DNA from: Hymenobacter mellowenesis
GTDB lineage: Bacteria > Bacteroidota > Bacteroidia > Cytophagales > Hymenobacteraceae
Assembly (NCBI RefSeq): GCF_030581005.1
Contig: NZ_JAUQSX010000002.1
Location: forward strand, 1 to 64,000
Reading direction: 5' to 3'
Length of the DNA: 64,000 nucleotides
A model generated the notes under the pieces. That model saw only the letters and a program-made list of their open reading frames with translations, ran no database searches and was not told where the DNA came from. A program made the translations under genes and the position numbers. How positions within the stretch are numbered: the stretch's first letter is position 1; each line of letters opens with the position of its first letter. Positions 1-7,300 of the stretch are shown here, one piece after another.

Positions 1-119
1 CTGGAAGCGGCGCCACCGGCATCACTCGCCGGTTGAAGGTGGGCAGCGAAACGGACGATGAGTTCTGCAACAGCCACCACACCTTTCGGAGCTACTACAG
101 CTTAGGGCGGAACTACTAG
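1..119 (+). CDS. C-terminal end of an unidentified protein (5' truncated)
   Basis: An open frame enters from the left edge (first full codon at 3) and stops at TAG 117-119, giving the last 38 residues of a protein that ends in SLGRNY. No domain can be recognised in so short a tail. A strong terminator hairpin begins two bases after the stop, which supports this being the true end of a rightward gene. Function unknown. Confidence 0.55.
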   Translation, partial: GSGATGITRRLKVGSETDDEFCNSHHTFRSYYSLGRNY

Positions 120-120
120 C

Positions 121-176
121 AAATCTCAAAGCAAAAAGCGCCAGCCTACCGGCTGGCGCTTTTTGCTTTGAGATTT
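121..176. terminator. Bidirectional rho-independent terminator
   Basis: A perfect 26-bp inverted repeat (121-146 and 151-176) with a 4-base loop. The GC-rich core GCGCCAGCC is flanked by A-runs on the left and T-runs on the right, so it can end transcription from both the rightward partial gene and the leftward genes starting at 232. Confidence 0.9.
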
Positions 177-231
177 GGATAAAGACAAGCCAACCGGCCG
201 GGGCTTTTTTATTGCGAACGTCCGCCAAGAG

Positions 232-642
232 CTACGCGCGCTGCTGGCAGCGGCGCAGCCACTGCTGGGCTTCTTCCGTGGTGCTGAACACGTCGGCGTG
301 GAACGCCTTGAGCTGGGCGTAGAAGTTGGCAGCCGACCCGTCGGCCAGGGTTTCGGGCGTCGAAATCAGGGCGAAATACTTCAGGCCGGCGGCCGCGGCG
401 TTGGGCGCCCACACGTTGATAACCCAGTCCATGGAGTGGTCCCACGGCCCGCGCACGGCGCGCGTGTCGTTGAGCACGCAGGCAAAGCCCGATTTGGCCA
501 GGGCGGCCGTGTAGGCCCGGGCGCCTTCCTGGATGCTGTCGGCCGTCAGGTAGCCCTGCCAGTCAACGGCAATCCACTTATTGGCGGCATCGGTGTCGAT
601 GGTCAGGTAGGTGCGGCCCAACGAGGTTTTGAGTTCTTGCAT
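232..642 (-). CDS. STAS-like (SpoIIAA-like) small protein, paralogue 1
   Basis: A 136-residue soluble protein with no signal peptide. It has the pattern of alternating strands and helices expected of STAS/SpoIIAA-like domains: a central strand ending in VLNDTRAV, then GPW, a W..NVWAP segment, AGLKYFAL, and a C-terminal EEAQQWLR helix. The same landmarks occur in the proteins at 671-1075, 3994-4413 and 18191-18616. I chose the ATG at 642; the in-frame ATG at 684 would overlap the upstream gene by 14 bases. It is the last gene of a leftward run with the BLUF gene and a paralogue. The biochemical role is unknown; partner binding or signal relay is inferred from the fold only. Confidence 0.75.
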   Translation of the reverse strand: MQELKTSLGRTYLTIDTDAANKWIAVDWQGYLTADSIQEGARAYTAALAKSGFACVLNDTRAVRGPWDHSMDWVINVWAPNAAAAGLKYFALISTPETLADGSAANFYAQLKAFHADVFSTTEEAQQWLRRCQQRA

Positions 643-670
643 AGTAGTGAAGGTATGTGCTTGTTCTGCC

Positions 671-1075
671 TTATTCTGCGCCACACGCCCAGGCCCGGGC
701 CGGCTCCAACTCGGTGAAACGGCGAATTTCGAAGGCCACCACGGGCTGCACCCGTTGGTACATGCCGTCGATGGTGCGGCGGTTCATCGCATCCTGCGAT
801 TCGAGCAGGGCAAAGCGGCGCACGCCCAGTGCGCCCAGGGGCAGCAGCACCTCGTCGAAGCACCACTGCAAGTCGCGCGGGCGCACGGCCCCGAGCAGCC
901 GGTCGTCGGCAATCCAACCCATGACGTGCTGCTTGCGGGCCAGCTCCATGGCTTGTGAAACGCCGGCGCGAAACTCTGCCCCGGTGGCAAAACCGAGCCA
1001 GTGGGTTTCCAGAGCGGGGAAGGGACCTGGATGGAGGTATAGGTTCAGGTACGGGAATGCGTGGGTGATGGTCAT
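671..1075 (-). CDS. STAS-like small protein, paralogue 2
   Basis: 134 residues, starting MTITHAF. It keeps the family layout: an N-terminal strand pair, a helix, a strand ending in WIADDRLLGAV, a segment around LGALGVRRFALL, and a final helix EPARAWACG. It is diverged from the other three copies in the window and lacks the GPW landmark. It lies between the BLUF gene (101-base gap upstream) and paralogue 1 (28-base gap downstream), all leftward, so co-transcription is likely. A start 11 codons upstream at 1108 is possible. No catalytic motif is visible. Confidence 0.7.
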   Translation of the reverse strand: MTITHAFPYLNLYLHPGPFPALETHWLGFATGAEFRAGVSQAMELARKQHVMGWIADDRLLGAVRPRDLQWCFDEVLLPLGALGVRRFALLESQDAMNRRTIDGMYQRVQPVVAFEIRRFTELEPARAWACGAE

Positions 1076-1176
1076 GGAAGAGGCACCCAGTACAGCCAGG
1101 AATGACACCTACGGCAGTTTGGCCGTGGGGTTGTGAAGCGCTTGCTCAGCAGACCAGCCCAACGGCCCCGCGGTGC

Positions 1177-1737
1177 CTACGTGAACGCCTGCAACAACGC
1201 CTGCAGGCGGGCATCGGTGACGAGGACAGCCGACGGCTCAGGTATTTGCACAGCAATCAGGGCTTGCTCAAGCTGGTGGGGCGAGACGTAGCCAAAGTCC
1301 ATGCTCCACTCCGCAAATCGGCGCGGGCCCGGCCCGCGGCTCACGGTTTCGACTTGGCTATGCCGCGTATCGCGCTGGATATGGGCGTACAAGTCCTCAA
1401 TGGCCGCCTCGGTTCCTTCCAGCACCTGCAAGTAGCGGCCGTCGCTGTAGAGCAGCAGCCCTGTGATGCCGTGCGCAGCGTTGTAGGCACGCGACCACGT
1501 CAGCAGGGCGTCCAACTCGGCCTGGGTCGGATGGCCCGCGGCCCGGCTGTGGTAAAGCACCTGGTGCACGCCGGATGCCAGCAGACTTTCCATCTGCTCC
1601 AGGGTCAGCTCTCCCCGCTCAAACTGCGTCAGGAGTTGGCGCTCGTAGCGCTGCGGCGCTAACGACGTATTGGTGGTCAAGGCCACAACCATGGCCACGG
1701 CGCGGCGACGCTGGCCGGGGGTAAGGGGAAAGGGCAT
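1177..1737 (-). CDS. BLUF-domain blue-light sensor
   Basis: 186 residues. A helical N-terminal extension (about 1-55) precedes a BLUF domain (about 57-150). Visible signature: VLYHSR, a helix ending SRAYN, GITGLLLY, YLQVLEG, then RDTRH. Tyr62, Asn86 and Gln104 have the same spacing as the flavin-coupled Tyr21, Asn45 and Gln63 of AppA, and Trp144/Met146 match its Trp104/Met106 within one residue, so a working FAD photoreceptor is expected. There is no output domain, as in short BLUF proteins that act through partners. The two STAS-like genes downstream are plausible partners (inference). The start at 1737 includes the extension; a later start would remove it. Confidence 0.9.
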   Translation of the reverse strand: MPFPLTPGQRRRAVAMVVALTTNTSLAPQRYERQLLTQFERGELTLEQMESLLASGVHQVLYHSRAAGHPTQAELDALLTWSRAYNAAHGITGLLLYSDGRYLQVLEGTEAAIEDLYAHIQRDTRHSQVETVSRGPGPRRFAEWSMDFGYVSPHQLEQALIAVQIPEPSAVLVTDARLQALLQAFT

Positions 1738-1953
1738 GCTGTTTATACGGTCAGCACCGCTGCATAATACCCTTAGTTGATGGGCGATAAATACGGATAT
1801 TTTCCAACTCGTCCGCAGGCCCTGTGGGGAGCAAGCCCAAGTGGCGATGCCCTTCCAGGGTGAAGGCCCGCAAGCCCCGAGCGAATAAATAAGAACAAGT
1901 AGGAAAGAAGTCCCGCCCATTAAGCGGGGCTTTCCCTTAGCCTGCGTCCAGCA

Positions 1954-1980
1954 AAAAGCCCCGGCATCACCGGGGCTTTT
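1954..1980. terminator. Bidirectional terminator hairpin
   Basis: Inverted repeat AAAAGCCCCGG (1954-1964) and CCGGGGCTTTT (1970-1980) with a 5-base loop. In the leftward direction it follows the stop of the gene at 2002-2331 and ends in U residues. Confidence 0.85.
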
Positions 1981-2001
1981 ACGTTATTGCTTGAATTGGC
2001 C

Positions 2002-2331
2002 TCAGCGCCCTTTGCGGCCACCGAGGCTACGGGTGGGCCGGGTCCCGGGCTGCGGTTGGTTGGCGCGGGGCTGGTCGGCGCGGCTGGTGCCGTGGTCGAG
2101 GTCGCGCTCGGGCAGACCATTGGGGAAGGTGGGGCTGGTGGTGCCGCCCAGGTGCTTGTTGGTGTAGCCGTTATGGTAACCGGGCACGGCTGCCGCGGGC
2201 GTCGCGCCGGACTGCGCCGGCAGGCCCGTCGTCTGCGGCACGGGCGTCGTCGGGGTCCGGCGGGGTACCTGCGCTCCGGCAGAAGCGGCAAACAAGGCAA
2301 GTAGAAGGGTGGGCAGCAGGGGCGTACGCAT
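2002..2331 (-). CDS. Small secreted low-complexity protein
   Basis: 109 residues. It begins with a clear signal peptide (MRTPLLPTLLLALFAASAGAQ, cleavage likely after GAQ or before it), followed by a Pro/Thr/Gly/Asn-rich, probably disordered region ending in basic SLGGRKGR. No family recognised. A similar small secreted, Asn/Pro-rich protein with a basic tail lies at 25346-25630, so this may be a class of exported cationic proteins in this organism. Terminated by the hairpin at 1954-1980. Confidence 0.65.
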   Translation of the reverse strand: MRTPLLPTLLLALFAASAGAQVPRRTPTTPVPQTTGLPAQSGATPAAAVPGYHNGYTNKHLGGTTSPTFPNGLPERDLDHGTSRADQPRANQPQPGTRPTRSLGGRKGR

Positions 2332-2547
2332 AAGCAGGAGGCTAGGGGAGTGGATGGCTCCGACTTGTACGGCAAAAGGGCAAAGGAGGCCACGGGGCTT
2401 CTATGACTTTGCCTTCCTGAGACAATAGCGGCCTCTGCAGGCGCTGCCGCCCAGGTTGGTGTGGGCGGACGCACCCGAAGCCATTGCCCAGGGCCGGAGC
2501 ACATCGGGGGTGGCCCGCTGATGGAGCGCCTCGTCCACCAAACGGGG

Positions 2548-2685
2548 CTATGCGCCCAGGAAGTGGTGTTCCCACAGGGCCCACACCAGCCCGGCCGCCG
2601 CCGCCCCGCCCATGAGGATATAAACAACCCGCGCCTGGCGCGAGCGGAAGGCGTCGATGTGCGTGCGGAGGGTGCTGAATTTCAT
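2548..2685 (-). CDS. 45-residue single-span membrane protein
   Basis: A short frame starting MKFSTLRTHIDAFRSRQARV, followed by one hydrophobic helix (VVYILMGGAAAAGLVWALW) and a short tail EHHFLGA. The positive-inside pattern, Arg/Lys before the helix, fits an N-in inner-membrane miniprotein. No known family. It is alone, about 215 bases from the leftward gene below it. The AT/GC pattern at third positions looks coding, but a protein this short cannot be confirmed by eye. Confidence 0.45.
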   Translation of the reverse strand: MKFSTLRTHIDAFRSRQARVVYILMGGAAAAGLVWALWEHHFLGA

Positions 2686-2915
2686 GACACTGGCAGCTAA
2701 AAAGGGGTTGTACTGCTGCCCGTTGGCAAAGTTGCCGTAGTAAGGTTATCAAATAGTTAAGTTGGGTCCGGGCCGAATAGACAAGCCTCAGACAGGGCTT
2801 TTTGGCATAAGCCCCGGTCTGGAAGCAAGAGAGGCGCTAGCCTCGGGCCGGGAAGCCCAAGTGCCTAATTGGGAGAGGTATCCCACGCGTGCCGGGGCGC
2901 AAAAACGACCGCACG

Positions 2916-2948
2916 AAAAAGCCCCGGCTGCTGCATGCAACCGGGGCT
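2916..2948 (-). terminator. Terminator after the gene at 2972-3238
   Basis: AGCCCCGG (2920-2927) pairs with CCGGGGCT (2941-2948). Read leftward, the stem is followed by UUUUU (2916-2920 reversed). It lies 23 bases beyond the stop of the 88-residue leftward gene. Confidence 0.8.
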
Positions 2949-2971
2949 CGTACCGAAGCAGAAATGCAGGG

Positions 2972-3238
2972 CTAATTCAGCCACACCCGCTCAATGATTT
3001 CAAAGCGGTGCGGAGCGAAGGCATTGAAGTACGGTGCTTCGCCCTGAAAGCCGAGCACGTGCACCAGGTCTGAACCTTCAGCCTTGCCCTCCGTCACCCG
3101 GACGGCGTACACCTGGCCCTCTGTGGGCCAGTCGCCTACGTGCTTGGCAGGACGGTTGCCGTCGTCCACGCACACGGCGTAATCGATAAAGGGCGCCGTG
3201 GTGGTGGCTTCGGCGAGGGTGTGGTTCGTGACTTCCAT
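2972..3238 (-). CDS. Small conserved-type hypothetical protein, 88 aa
   Basis: Soluble 88-residue protein, MEVTNHTLAEA at the N-terminus and ending FEIIERVWLN. The middle (DYAVCVDDGNRPAKHVGDWPTEG, then YAVRVTEG) reads as a small beta-rich domain with possible SH3-like or KTSC-like turns, but no family is certain. A TATTTTTG -7 element lies only five bases before the ATG, so the mRNA is likely leaderless or nearly so. A terminator follows. Divergent from the AT-hook gene at 3375. Confidence 0.7.
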   Translation of the reverse strand: MEVTNHTLAEATTTAPFIDYAVCVDDGNRPAKHVGDWPTEGQVYAVRVTEGKAEGSDLVHVLGFQGEAPYFNAFAPHRFEIIERVWLN

Positions 3239-3243
3239 GGCAG

Positions 3244-3251
3244 CAAAAATA
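3244..3251 (-). promoter_or_regulatory. TAnnTTTG -7 element for the gene at 2972-3238
   Basis: Read leftward the sequence is TATTTTTG, matching the Bacteroidota -7 consensus TAnnTTTG. It ends five bases before the ATG at 3238. A TTG about 24 bases upstream (3276-3278) is slightly outside the usual spacing. Confidence 0.55.
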
Positions 3252-3342
3252 AGGACTGGCCCTTATACACAGCCGCAACGGTCCTGGTTCCGGGCGGGGG
3301 CGCAGCAGGGCCGCTGATGCGATGAGTATCTTGCCCTCTTTC

Positions 3343-3350
3343 TATCTTTG
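3343..3350 (+). promoter_or_regulatory. TAnnTTTG -7 element for the AT-hook gene
   Basis: TATCTTTG, an exact match to the Bacteroidota -7 consensus, ends 24 bases before the ATG at 3375. No well-spaced -33 TTTG is evident. Confidence 0.55.
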
Positions 3351-3374
3351 GCCGTACTTCACCATTCGCTGCAT

Positions 3375-3635
3375 ATGGCCTTAAATTTTGATGAATTCCA
3401 GAAAGTCGTAGAAACTGCGCAACAAGCCGACGCGGTAAAAGCTGATTTGAAACGCGCCCTGCGCAAAGTCACCACCACCCTGGGGGCGCTGCAAGCCGCG
3501 CTGGGAGAAATGGAAGCCGTGCTGGCCGACGACTACGTTTCGGCGCCCCGCCCGCGCAAGCCCCGCACGCCCCGCGAAGCAACCGAAGGCGCCGCGTCCG
3601 CCAAAAAGCCCGGCCGCCCCAAGAAAAACGCGTAA
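3375..3635 (+). CDS. Small basic protein with C-terminal AT-hook-like motif
   Basis: 86 residues. Positions 1-55 are an amphipathic alpha-helical segment (EFQKVVETAQQADAVKADLK onward) of coiled-coil type, ending near AVLADDY. The tail is Pro/Arg/Lys-rich and ends KKPGRPKKNA, whose PGRPKK core resembles a eukaryotic-style AT-hook, common in small Bacteroidota nucleoid-type proteins. A role in minor-groove DNA binding is inferred. ATG at 3375 follows a good -7 element; a terminator lies 26 bases after the stop, so it is monocistronic. Confidence 0.75.
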   Translation: MALNFDEFQKVVETAQQADAVKADLKRALRKVTTTLGALQAALGEMEAVLADDYVSAPRPRKPRTPREATEGAASAKKPGRPKKNA

Positions 3636-3660
3636 CGGTTCGGCCCGCCGCACCCCGCCG

Positions 3661-3695
3661 AAAGGGCGCTTGCCCACGGGTAGGCGCCCTTTTTT
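3661..3695 (+). terminator. Terminator of the AT-hook gene
   Basis: AAAGGGCGC (3661-3669) pairs with GCGCCCTTT (3684-3692) and runs into T residues to 3695. Confidence 0.9.
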
Positions 3696-3727
3696 AGTCT
3701 CAGGGCCGGGTATTGTTCCGGGCCCCG

Positions 3728-3735
3728 TAGTTTTG
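3728..3735 (+). promoter_or_regulatory. TAnnTTTG -7 element, near-leaderless
   Basis: TAGTTTTG ends four bases before the ATG at 3740, leaving room for little or no 5' leader. The -33 partner is not clear. Confidence 0.45.
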
Positions 3736-3739
3736 CGGC

Positions 3740-3943
3740 ATGGAATTCCAGAAGAAGAAATATGTGTTCCGCGGCATGGACGGCTTTGCCGGCTTCCGCC
3801 ACGGGCAGGAATACGAATTGGAAATACGTGCCACGGAAGCTACCGATGAGCAACCCAGTGAAATCGTGATTATTAACCCGGTTTCGCGCCTGCACACCTA
3901 CTGCAGCAAGCAGGAGTTCAACCTGCGCTGGGAGCGGCGCTAG
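3740..3943 (+). CDS. Small conserved-type hypothetical protein, 67 aa
   Basis: A 67-residue soluble protein (MEFQKKKYVFRG to FNLRWERR). It looks like one small beta-barrel or beta-sheet domain: YVFRG, HGQEYELEIRA, SEIVIINP, LHTYCSKQEF. Resembles small KOW/KTSC-like or YopX-like Bacteroidota and phage proteins in composition, but no family can be assigned. A -7 element lies four bases before the start. The next gene is co-directional at 3994 but has its own -7 element. Confidence 0.65.
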   Translation: MEFQKKKYVFRGMDGFAGFRHGQEYELEIRATEATDEQPSEIVIINPVSRLHTYCSKQEFNLRWERR

Positions 3944-3977
3944 GCCAGTTCGAAGCGGTTTTGCCGCTGCCTCGGGC

Positions 3978-3985
3978 TACCTTTG
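3978..3985 (+). promoter_or_regulatory. TAnnTTTG -7 element for STAS-like paralogue 3
   Basis: TACCTTTG, exact -7 consensus, eight bases before the ATG at 3994. A TTTTG at 3959-3963 is present but its 14-base spacing is short. Confidence 0.5.
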
Positions 3986-3993
3986 TTCCCGCT

Positions 3994-4413
3994 ATGGCCC
4001 TTGGTACACCTCGCGTACACTTTCAGAATGCCGCCGGGCAGGTCCTCGAACAGCCGGCCGGTAGCTACGTCATCATTCGCTACACCGCCGGCCCGCGCCA
4101 GTTTGCCGACCTGCAAACCCTGCTCGGGTACGCCAAGCAGCTGCTGGCCCTCCGCCAGTGGCACAAAGTGGTGGCCGACCACCGGCGCATGACGCCCTTC
4201 ACGCCCGCGGAATCGAGCTGGGTAACCGACTGCTGGCTGAGCATGCCCAGCACGCGCATGCAGGATTTTTACGGCGCCGTGCTGCTGCCGGCCGAAGTGC
4301 TGGCCCGCATTCCCGCCGAAGAAAGAGCTCGCGAAGCCACGGCCAACGCCCTGACTTACCGCCGGTTTGCCGACGAGCCCGAAGCCGCCGCCTGGCTGAT
4401 GCAGCTGGTGTAG
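3994..4413 (+). CDS. STAS-like small protein, paralogue 3
   Basis: 139 residues, MALGTPRVHFQNAAGQ onward. Follows the same plan as the other STAS-like proteins: N-terminal strands, a helix, WHKVVADHRRM in place of the LNDTR strand, a W..DCWL segment, FYGAVLL, and a final helix EPEAAAWLMQLV. It is the most diverged copy. The start at 3994 is the first ATG and sits eight bases after a consensus -7 element. Function unknown. Confidence 0.7.
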   Translation: MALGTPRVHFQNAAGQVLEQPAGSYVIIRYTAGPRQFADLQTLLGYAKQLLALRQWHKVVADHRRMTPFTPAESSWVTDCWLSMPSTRMQDFYGAVLLPAEVLARIPAEERAREATANALTYRRFADEPEAAAWLMQLV

Positions 4414-4486
4414 GGACATGCCTGGGCCGGGGCGCCCGGCCGGGGCTGAGATTTGGCAAAACGGGCCTATGCTGCCGCCTGCGGCG

Positions 4487-4494
4487 TAAGTTTG
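4487..4494 (+). promoter_or_regulatory. Possible -7 element for the O-acetylation genes
   Basis: TAAGTTTG, matching TAnnTTTG, lies 19 bases before the ATG at 4514. A TTTG at 4452-4455 is too far upstream to be a standard -33 box. Confidence 0.45.
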
Positions 4495-4513
4495 CACCGC
4501 TTTGCGGTATGAT

Positions 4514-6001
4514 ATGAATTCTTTGCGCTCGCAGAACCCGTTTTTGCTGGTTTTGCTCACCGTAGGCTTCCTGGGCCTGCTTTCGTTTTTGAAGCCGGGC
4601 CTCGAAGTGAGTGGCGTGAAGCTGCGCCCGGTACGCCTGCTGGCCGATGTGTGGCGCCCCAACCCCGGCGCCGTGGCTGCCCTGGCCCCGCCGCCGCCCA
4701 ACGGCCCGGCGGCTCCGGTAGCGACTAATTCCGGCCCGTCGGCTGCCTCCGATACGGCTGCTGCGGCTCCTAAAACGGCCGCGGCAGTTGCCGCGTCGCA
4801 GCCGCCGGTTCCGGCCAACCTGCCGGGCTTGGAGAGCTTTGTGGCCGCCCTGCGCCAAACCAAAGCCACGGGCAGTAAAACCCGCATTGCCTACTTCGGC
4901 GACTCCATGATTGAGGCCGACTTGCTCACCGGCGACCTGCGCAACCTGCTGCAATCCGAGTTTGGCGGCTCCGGCGTGGGGTTTGTGCCCATCAATTCGG
5001 TTTCGGCTGACTTCCGCGAAACCGTACATCAGACGTTTTCGCCGGATTGGTATGAGTACAACATCGTGTCGGACCGCCGGCCGGGCACCGCTCCGCTGGG
5101 CATCGGGGGCCAGGTGTTTCTGCCCCGTGTCGTTTCGAACTACGACAGCACGCACATCGTGTCCGATACCAGCTGGGTTGAGTTTCGGACCGGGCAGCGT
5201 TTCGCGCCGCTGCGCCGCTTTGCCCAGGCCCGGCTGTTTTACGGGCCCGGCGCGGCGCGCGACCAGGTGCTGGCTACCACCGACGGGCACCGCGTGCCCC
5301 ACGCCCTGGCCGGCACGGCTCGCCTCAACGAACTAATACTGACGCCCGGTACGCCGGCCCGGCGGCTGCGGCTGGCCTTTGCCACCCGCGCCCCGCGCCC
5401 GGTGTACGGCGTGAGTTTCGAGAGTCCTAATGGCATTACGCTGGACAATTTTTCCTTCCGGGGCAACAGCGGGATGTCGCTCACGCGCATTCCTTTCGAG
5501 CAGCTGGCCGCCTTTGGCAAGGTGCTGGACTACAGACTCATTGTCCTGCACTACGGCGTGAACATTGCCGATTCCCGCAACAAAAACTACGTGTTCTACG
5601 AGCAGGCCATGACCCGCGTGGTCGACCGCATGCAGCGGGCCTTTCCGCACGCCAGCATCCTCATCGTGGGTATGAGCGACAAAAGCGCGCGCATCGACGG
5701 CGAGTTTGTGACCGACCCCACCGTGCCGCTGCTGCTGGCGGCGCAGCAGCGGCTGGCGCGCCGCACCCACGCGGCCTTCTGGAACCTGTTTGCGGCCATG
5801 GGCGGCCAGAATTCGATGACGAGCTGGGTGGAGCAAACCCCGCCGCTGGCCCGCAACGACTACATGCACATCAACTCCCTGGGCGGGCAGCGCATGGCCC
5901 GCTTGCTCTACACCTTCCTGATGGGCGAATATGCCCACCCAGGTGCAATGCCAGCCTCTGTTGCTGCGCCCGACAGCACGGCCCGTACTCAGGCCCGCTA
6001 G
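4514..6001 (+). CDS. Membrane-anchored SGNH/GDSL hydrolase-like protein
   Basis: 495 residues. One N-terminal membrane helix (about 8-26), an Ala/Pro-rich linker (about 45-105), then an SGNH domain. Block I is IAYFGDSMIEAD with Ser131; a GVN block appears in VLHYGVNIAD; block V is D449-YM-H452, completing Ser/Asp/His. The domain faces the periplasm. SGNH proteins next to MBOAT enzymes generally transfer or remove O-acetyl groups on cell-surface polysaccharides (AlgX/AlgJ, PatB). It is the first of three co-directional genes with the SGNH gene at 6044 and the MBOAT gene at 7272. ATG at 4514 chosen; a TTG at 4502 adds four residues. Confidence 0.85.
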   Translation: MNSLRSQNPFLLVLLTVGFLGLLSFLKPGLEVSGVKLRPVRLLADVWRPNPGAVAALAPPPPNGPAAPVATNSGPSAASDTAAAAPKTAAAVAASQPPVPANLPGLESFVAALRQTKATGSKTRIAYFGDSMIEADLLTGDLRNLLQSEFGGSGVGFVPINSVSADFRETVHQTFSPDWYEYNIVSDRRPGTAPLGIGGQVFLPRVVSNYDSTHIVSDTSWVEFRTGQRFAPLRRFAQARLFYGPGAARDQVLATTDGHRVPHALAGTARLNELILTPGTPARRLRLAFATRAPRPVYGVSFESPNGITLDNFSFRGNSGMSLTRIPFEQLAAFGKVLDYRLIVLHYGVNIADSRNKNYVFYEQAMTRVVDRMQRAFPHASILIVGMSDKSARIDGEFVTDPTVPLLLAAQQRLARRTHAAFWNLFAAMGGQNSMTSWVEQTPPLARNDYMHINSLGGQRMARLLYTFLMGEYAHPGAMPASVAAPDSTARTQAR

Positions 6002-6043
6002 CGTGGTCGAGGCCTGAAACCTGCTGTTTTAACCCTATCCAAC

Positions 6044-7300
6044 GTGCCTTTCCGCCTTTTTCTGCTCGTGGTTTGGCTGCTGCTGGGAAGTGGCGGGCCG
6101 GCGTGCGCGCAATTGCTGGGCCGGCTCGACAGCCTGCAGGCTACTTATCCTTTTCTGAACACGGCCACCAATCGCATTGAAAATGCCCAGCTGGGGTTGC
6201 AGCATTTTTACCGACAGTTGGCCCGGCTACCAACTTACCCGACCGAATTGCCGGGCGAGCGGGTGAGCGTGGTACATATTGGCGACTCGCATCTGCAGGC
6301 CGATGAATTTTCGGGCCGGGTGCGGCGCGAGCTGCAGCGCACCTACGGCAACGCCGGCCGCGGCCTGGCGTTCCCGTTTGGGGTGGCGAAGATGGGCGGC
6401 TCGCCGACGTTTCGCACGAAGGCCACGGCCGGGCACTGGCGCGCCCGCCGCGTGCTGGCTGTGCCCGATAGCACCCTGCCCATCGGCCTGAGCGGCATCA
6501 GCCTGGCCACGGCCGACTCCGGTGCCGCATTCACGCTACGCATTCCCGCGTGGGGCCGGCCCGACTACCGCTTCAGCCGGCTCACGCTCCTGCGCGAGCC
6601 CGGCCCCACGGCCTTCGACTGGCAGGTGCACGACGCCCGGGGCCGCCTGCTGGCCACCGTGCCCGGCGCCGGGCCAAGCCTATCATCGGCGGTGGTTTTC
6701 GATTCGCTGCGCGATTTTGTGGAGTTGCGCACGGTGCGCCGCCGCCCGGGCCAAACCGGGACGCGGCTCTACGGCCTGCTGCTCGACAATGGCCGGGCCG
6801 GGCTGGTGTACCACGCCATTGGCGTGAACGGGGCGGCCGTGCGCCACTACAACCGCGCGCTGCAATTCTTCGCACAACAGCCGCTGCTTCAGCCCGATTT
6901 GGTTATCGTTTCCCTCGGCACCAACGATGCGTACGATGCTGGCTTCAGTCCCCAACGCTTTGCCCAGCAGCTCGATACGCTGGTGAGCCGCCTGCGCCGG
7001 GGCAGCCCCCAGGCCGACGTGCTGCTCACCGCCCCGGCCGACTCCTACCGCGCCCGCCGCTACCGCAACCCCGATTTGGTGCGGCTGCGCACCGTGCTGC
7101 AGGCCTACTGCGCGGCCCACGATTTGGCTTACTGGGACTTCGCCGCCGTGCAGGGCGGCTATGGCTCCATGCGCGCCTGGCAGGCCCACGGTCTGGCCCA
7201 GCCCGACCTCGTTCACTTCACCACCAAAGGCTACGAACTGCAGGGCCTTTTGCTTTACCTCGCGCTCCAGGATGGATTTTCGCTACCTCCGCCCCGATAA
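6044..7300 (+). CDS. Periplasmic SGNH/GDSL hydrolase-like protein
   Basis: 418 residues starting at a GTG, chosen because it immediately precedes a signal peptide ending near GPACAQ. The SGNH domain has block I VVHIGDSHLQAD (Ser82), block III VSLGTNDAYD, and block V DLVHFTTKG with an Asp-x2-His pair. It differs from the upstream SGNH protein in being secreted rather than anchored. The 3' end overlaps the MBOAT gene by 29 bases, so translation is probably coupled. Likely one of two periplasmic partners that place or edit acyl groups delivered by the MBOAT; the acceptor glycan is unknown. Confidence 0.85.
   Translation: MPFRLFLLVVWLLLGSGGPACAQLLGRLDSLQATYPFLNTATNRIENAQLGLQHFYRQLARLPTYPTELPGERVSVVHIGDSHLQADEFSGRVRRELQRTYGNAGRGLAFPFGVAKMGGSPTFRTKATAGHWRARRVLAVPDSTLPIGLSGISLATADSGAAFTLRIPAWGRPDYRFSRLTLLREPGPTAFDWQVHDARGRLLATVPGAGPSLSSAVVFDSLRDFVELRTVRRRPGQTGTRLYGLLLDNGRAGLVYHAIGVNGAAVRHYNRALQFFAQQPLLQPDLVIVSLGTNDAYDAGFSPQRFAQQLDTLVSRLRRGSPQADVLLTAPADSYRARRYRNPDLVRLRTVLQAYCAAHDLAYWDFAAVQGGYGSMRAWQAHGLAQPDLVHFTTKGYELQGLLLYLALQDGFSLPPPR

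Noticed and set aside
2790..2820. Hairpin between two small leftward genes
   Set aside because: Only six contiguous core pairs with interrupted outer pairing; too weak to call a terminator beside the stronger one at 2916-2948.
4425..4441. GC-rich hairpin GGCCGGG-GCG-CCCGGCC after the gene at 3994
   Set aside because: No T-run follows on either strand and the loop is only three bases, so there is no good evidence that it terminates transcription.
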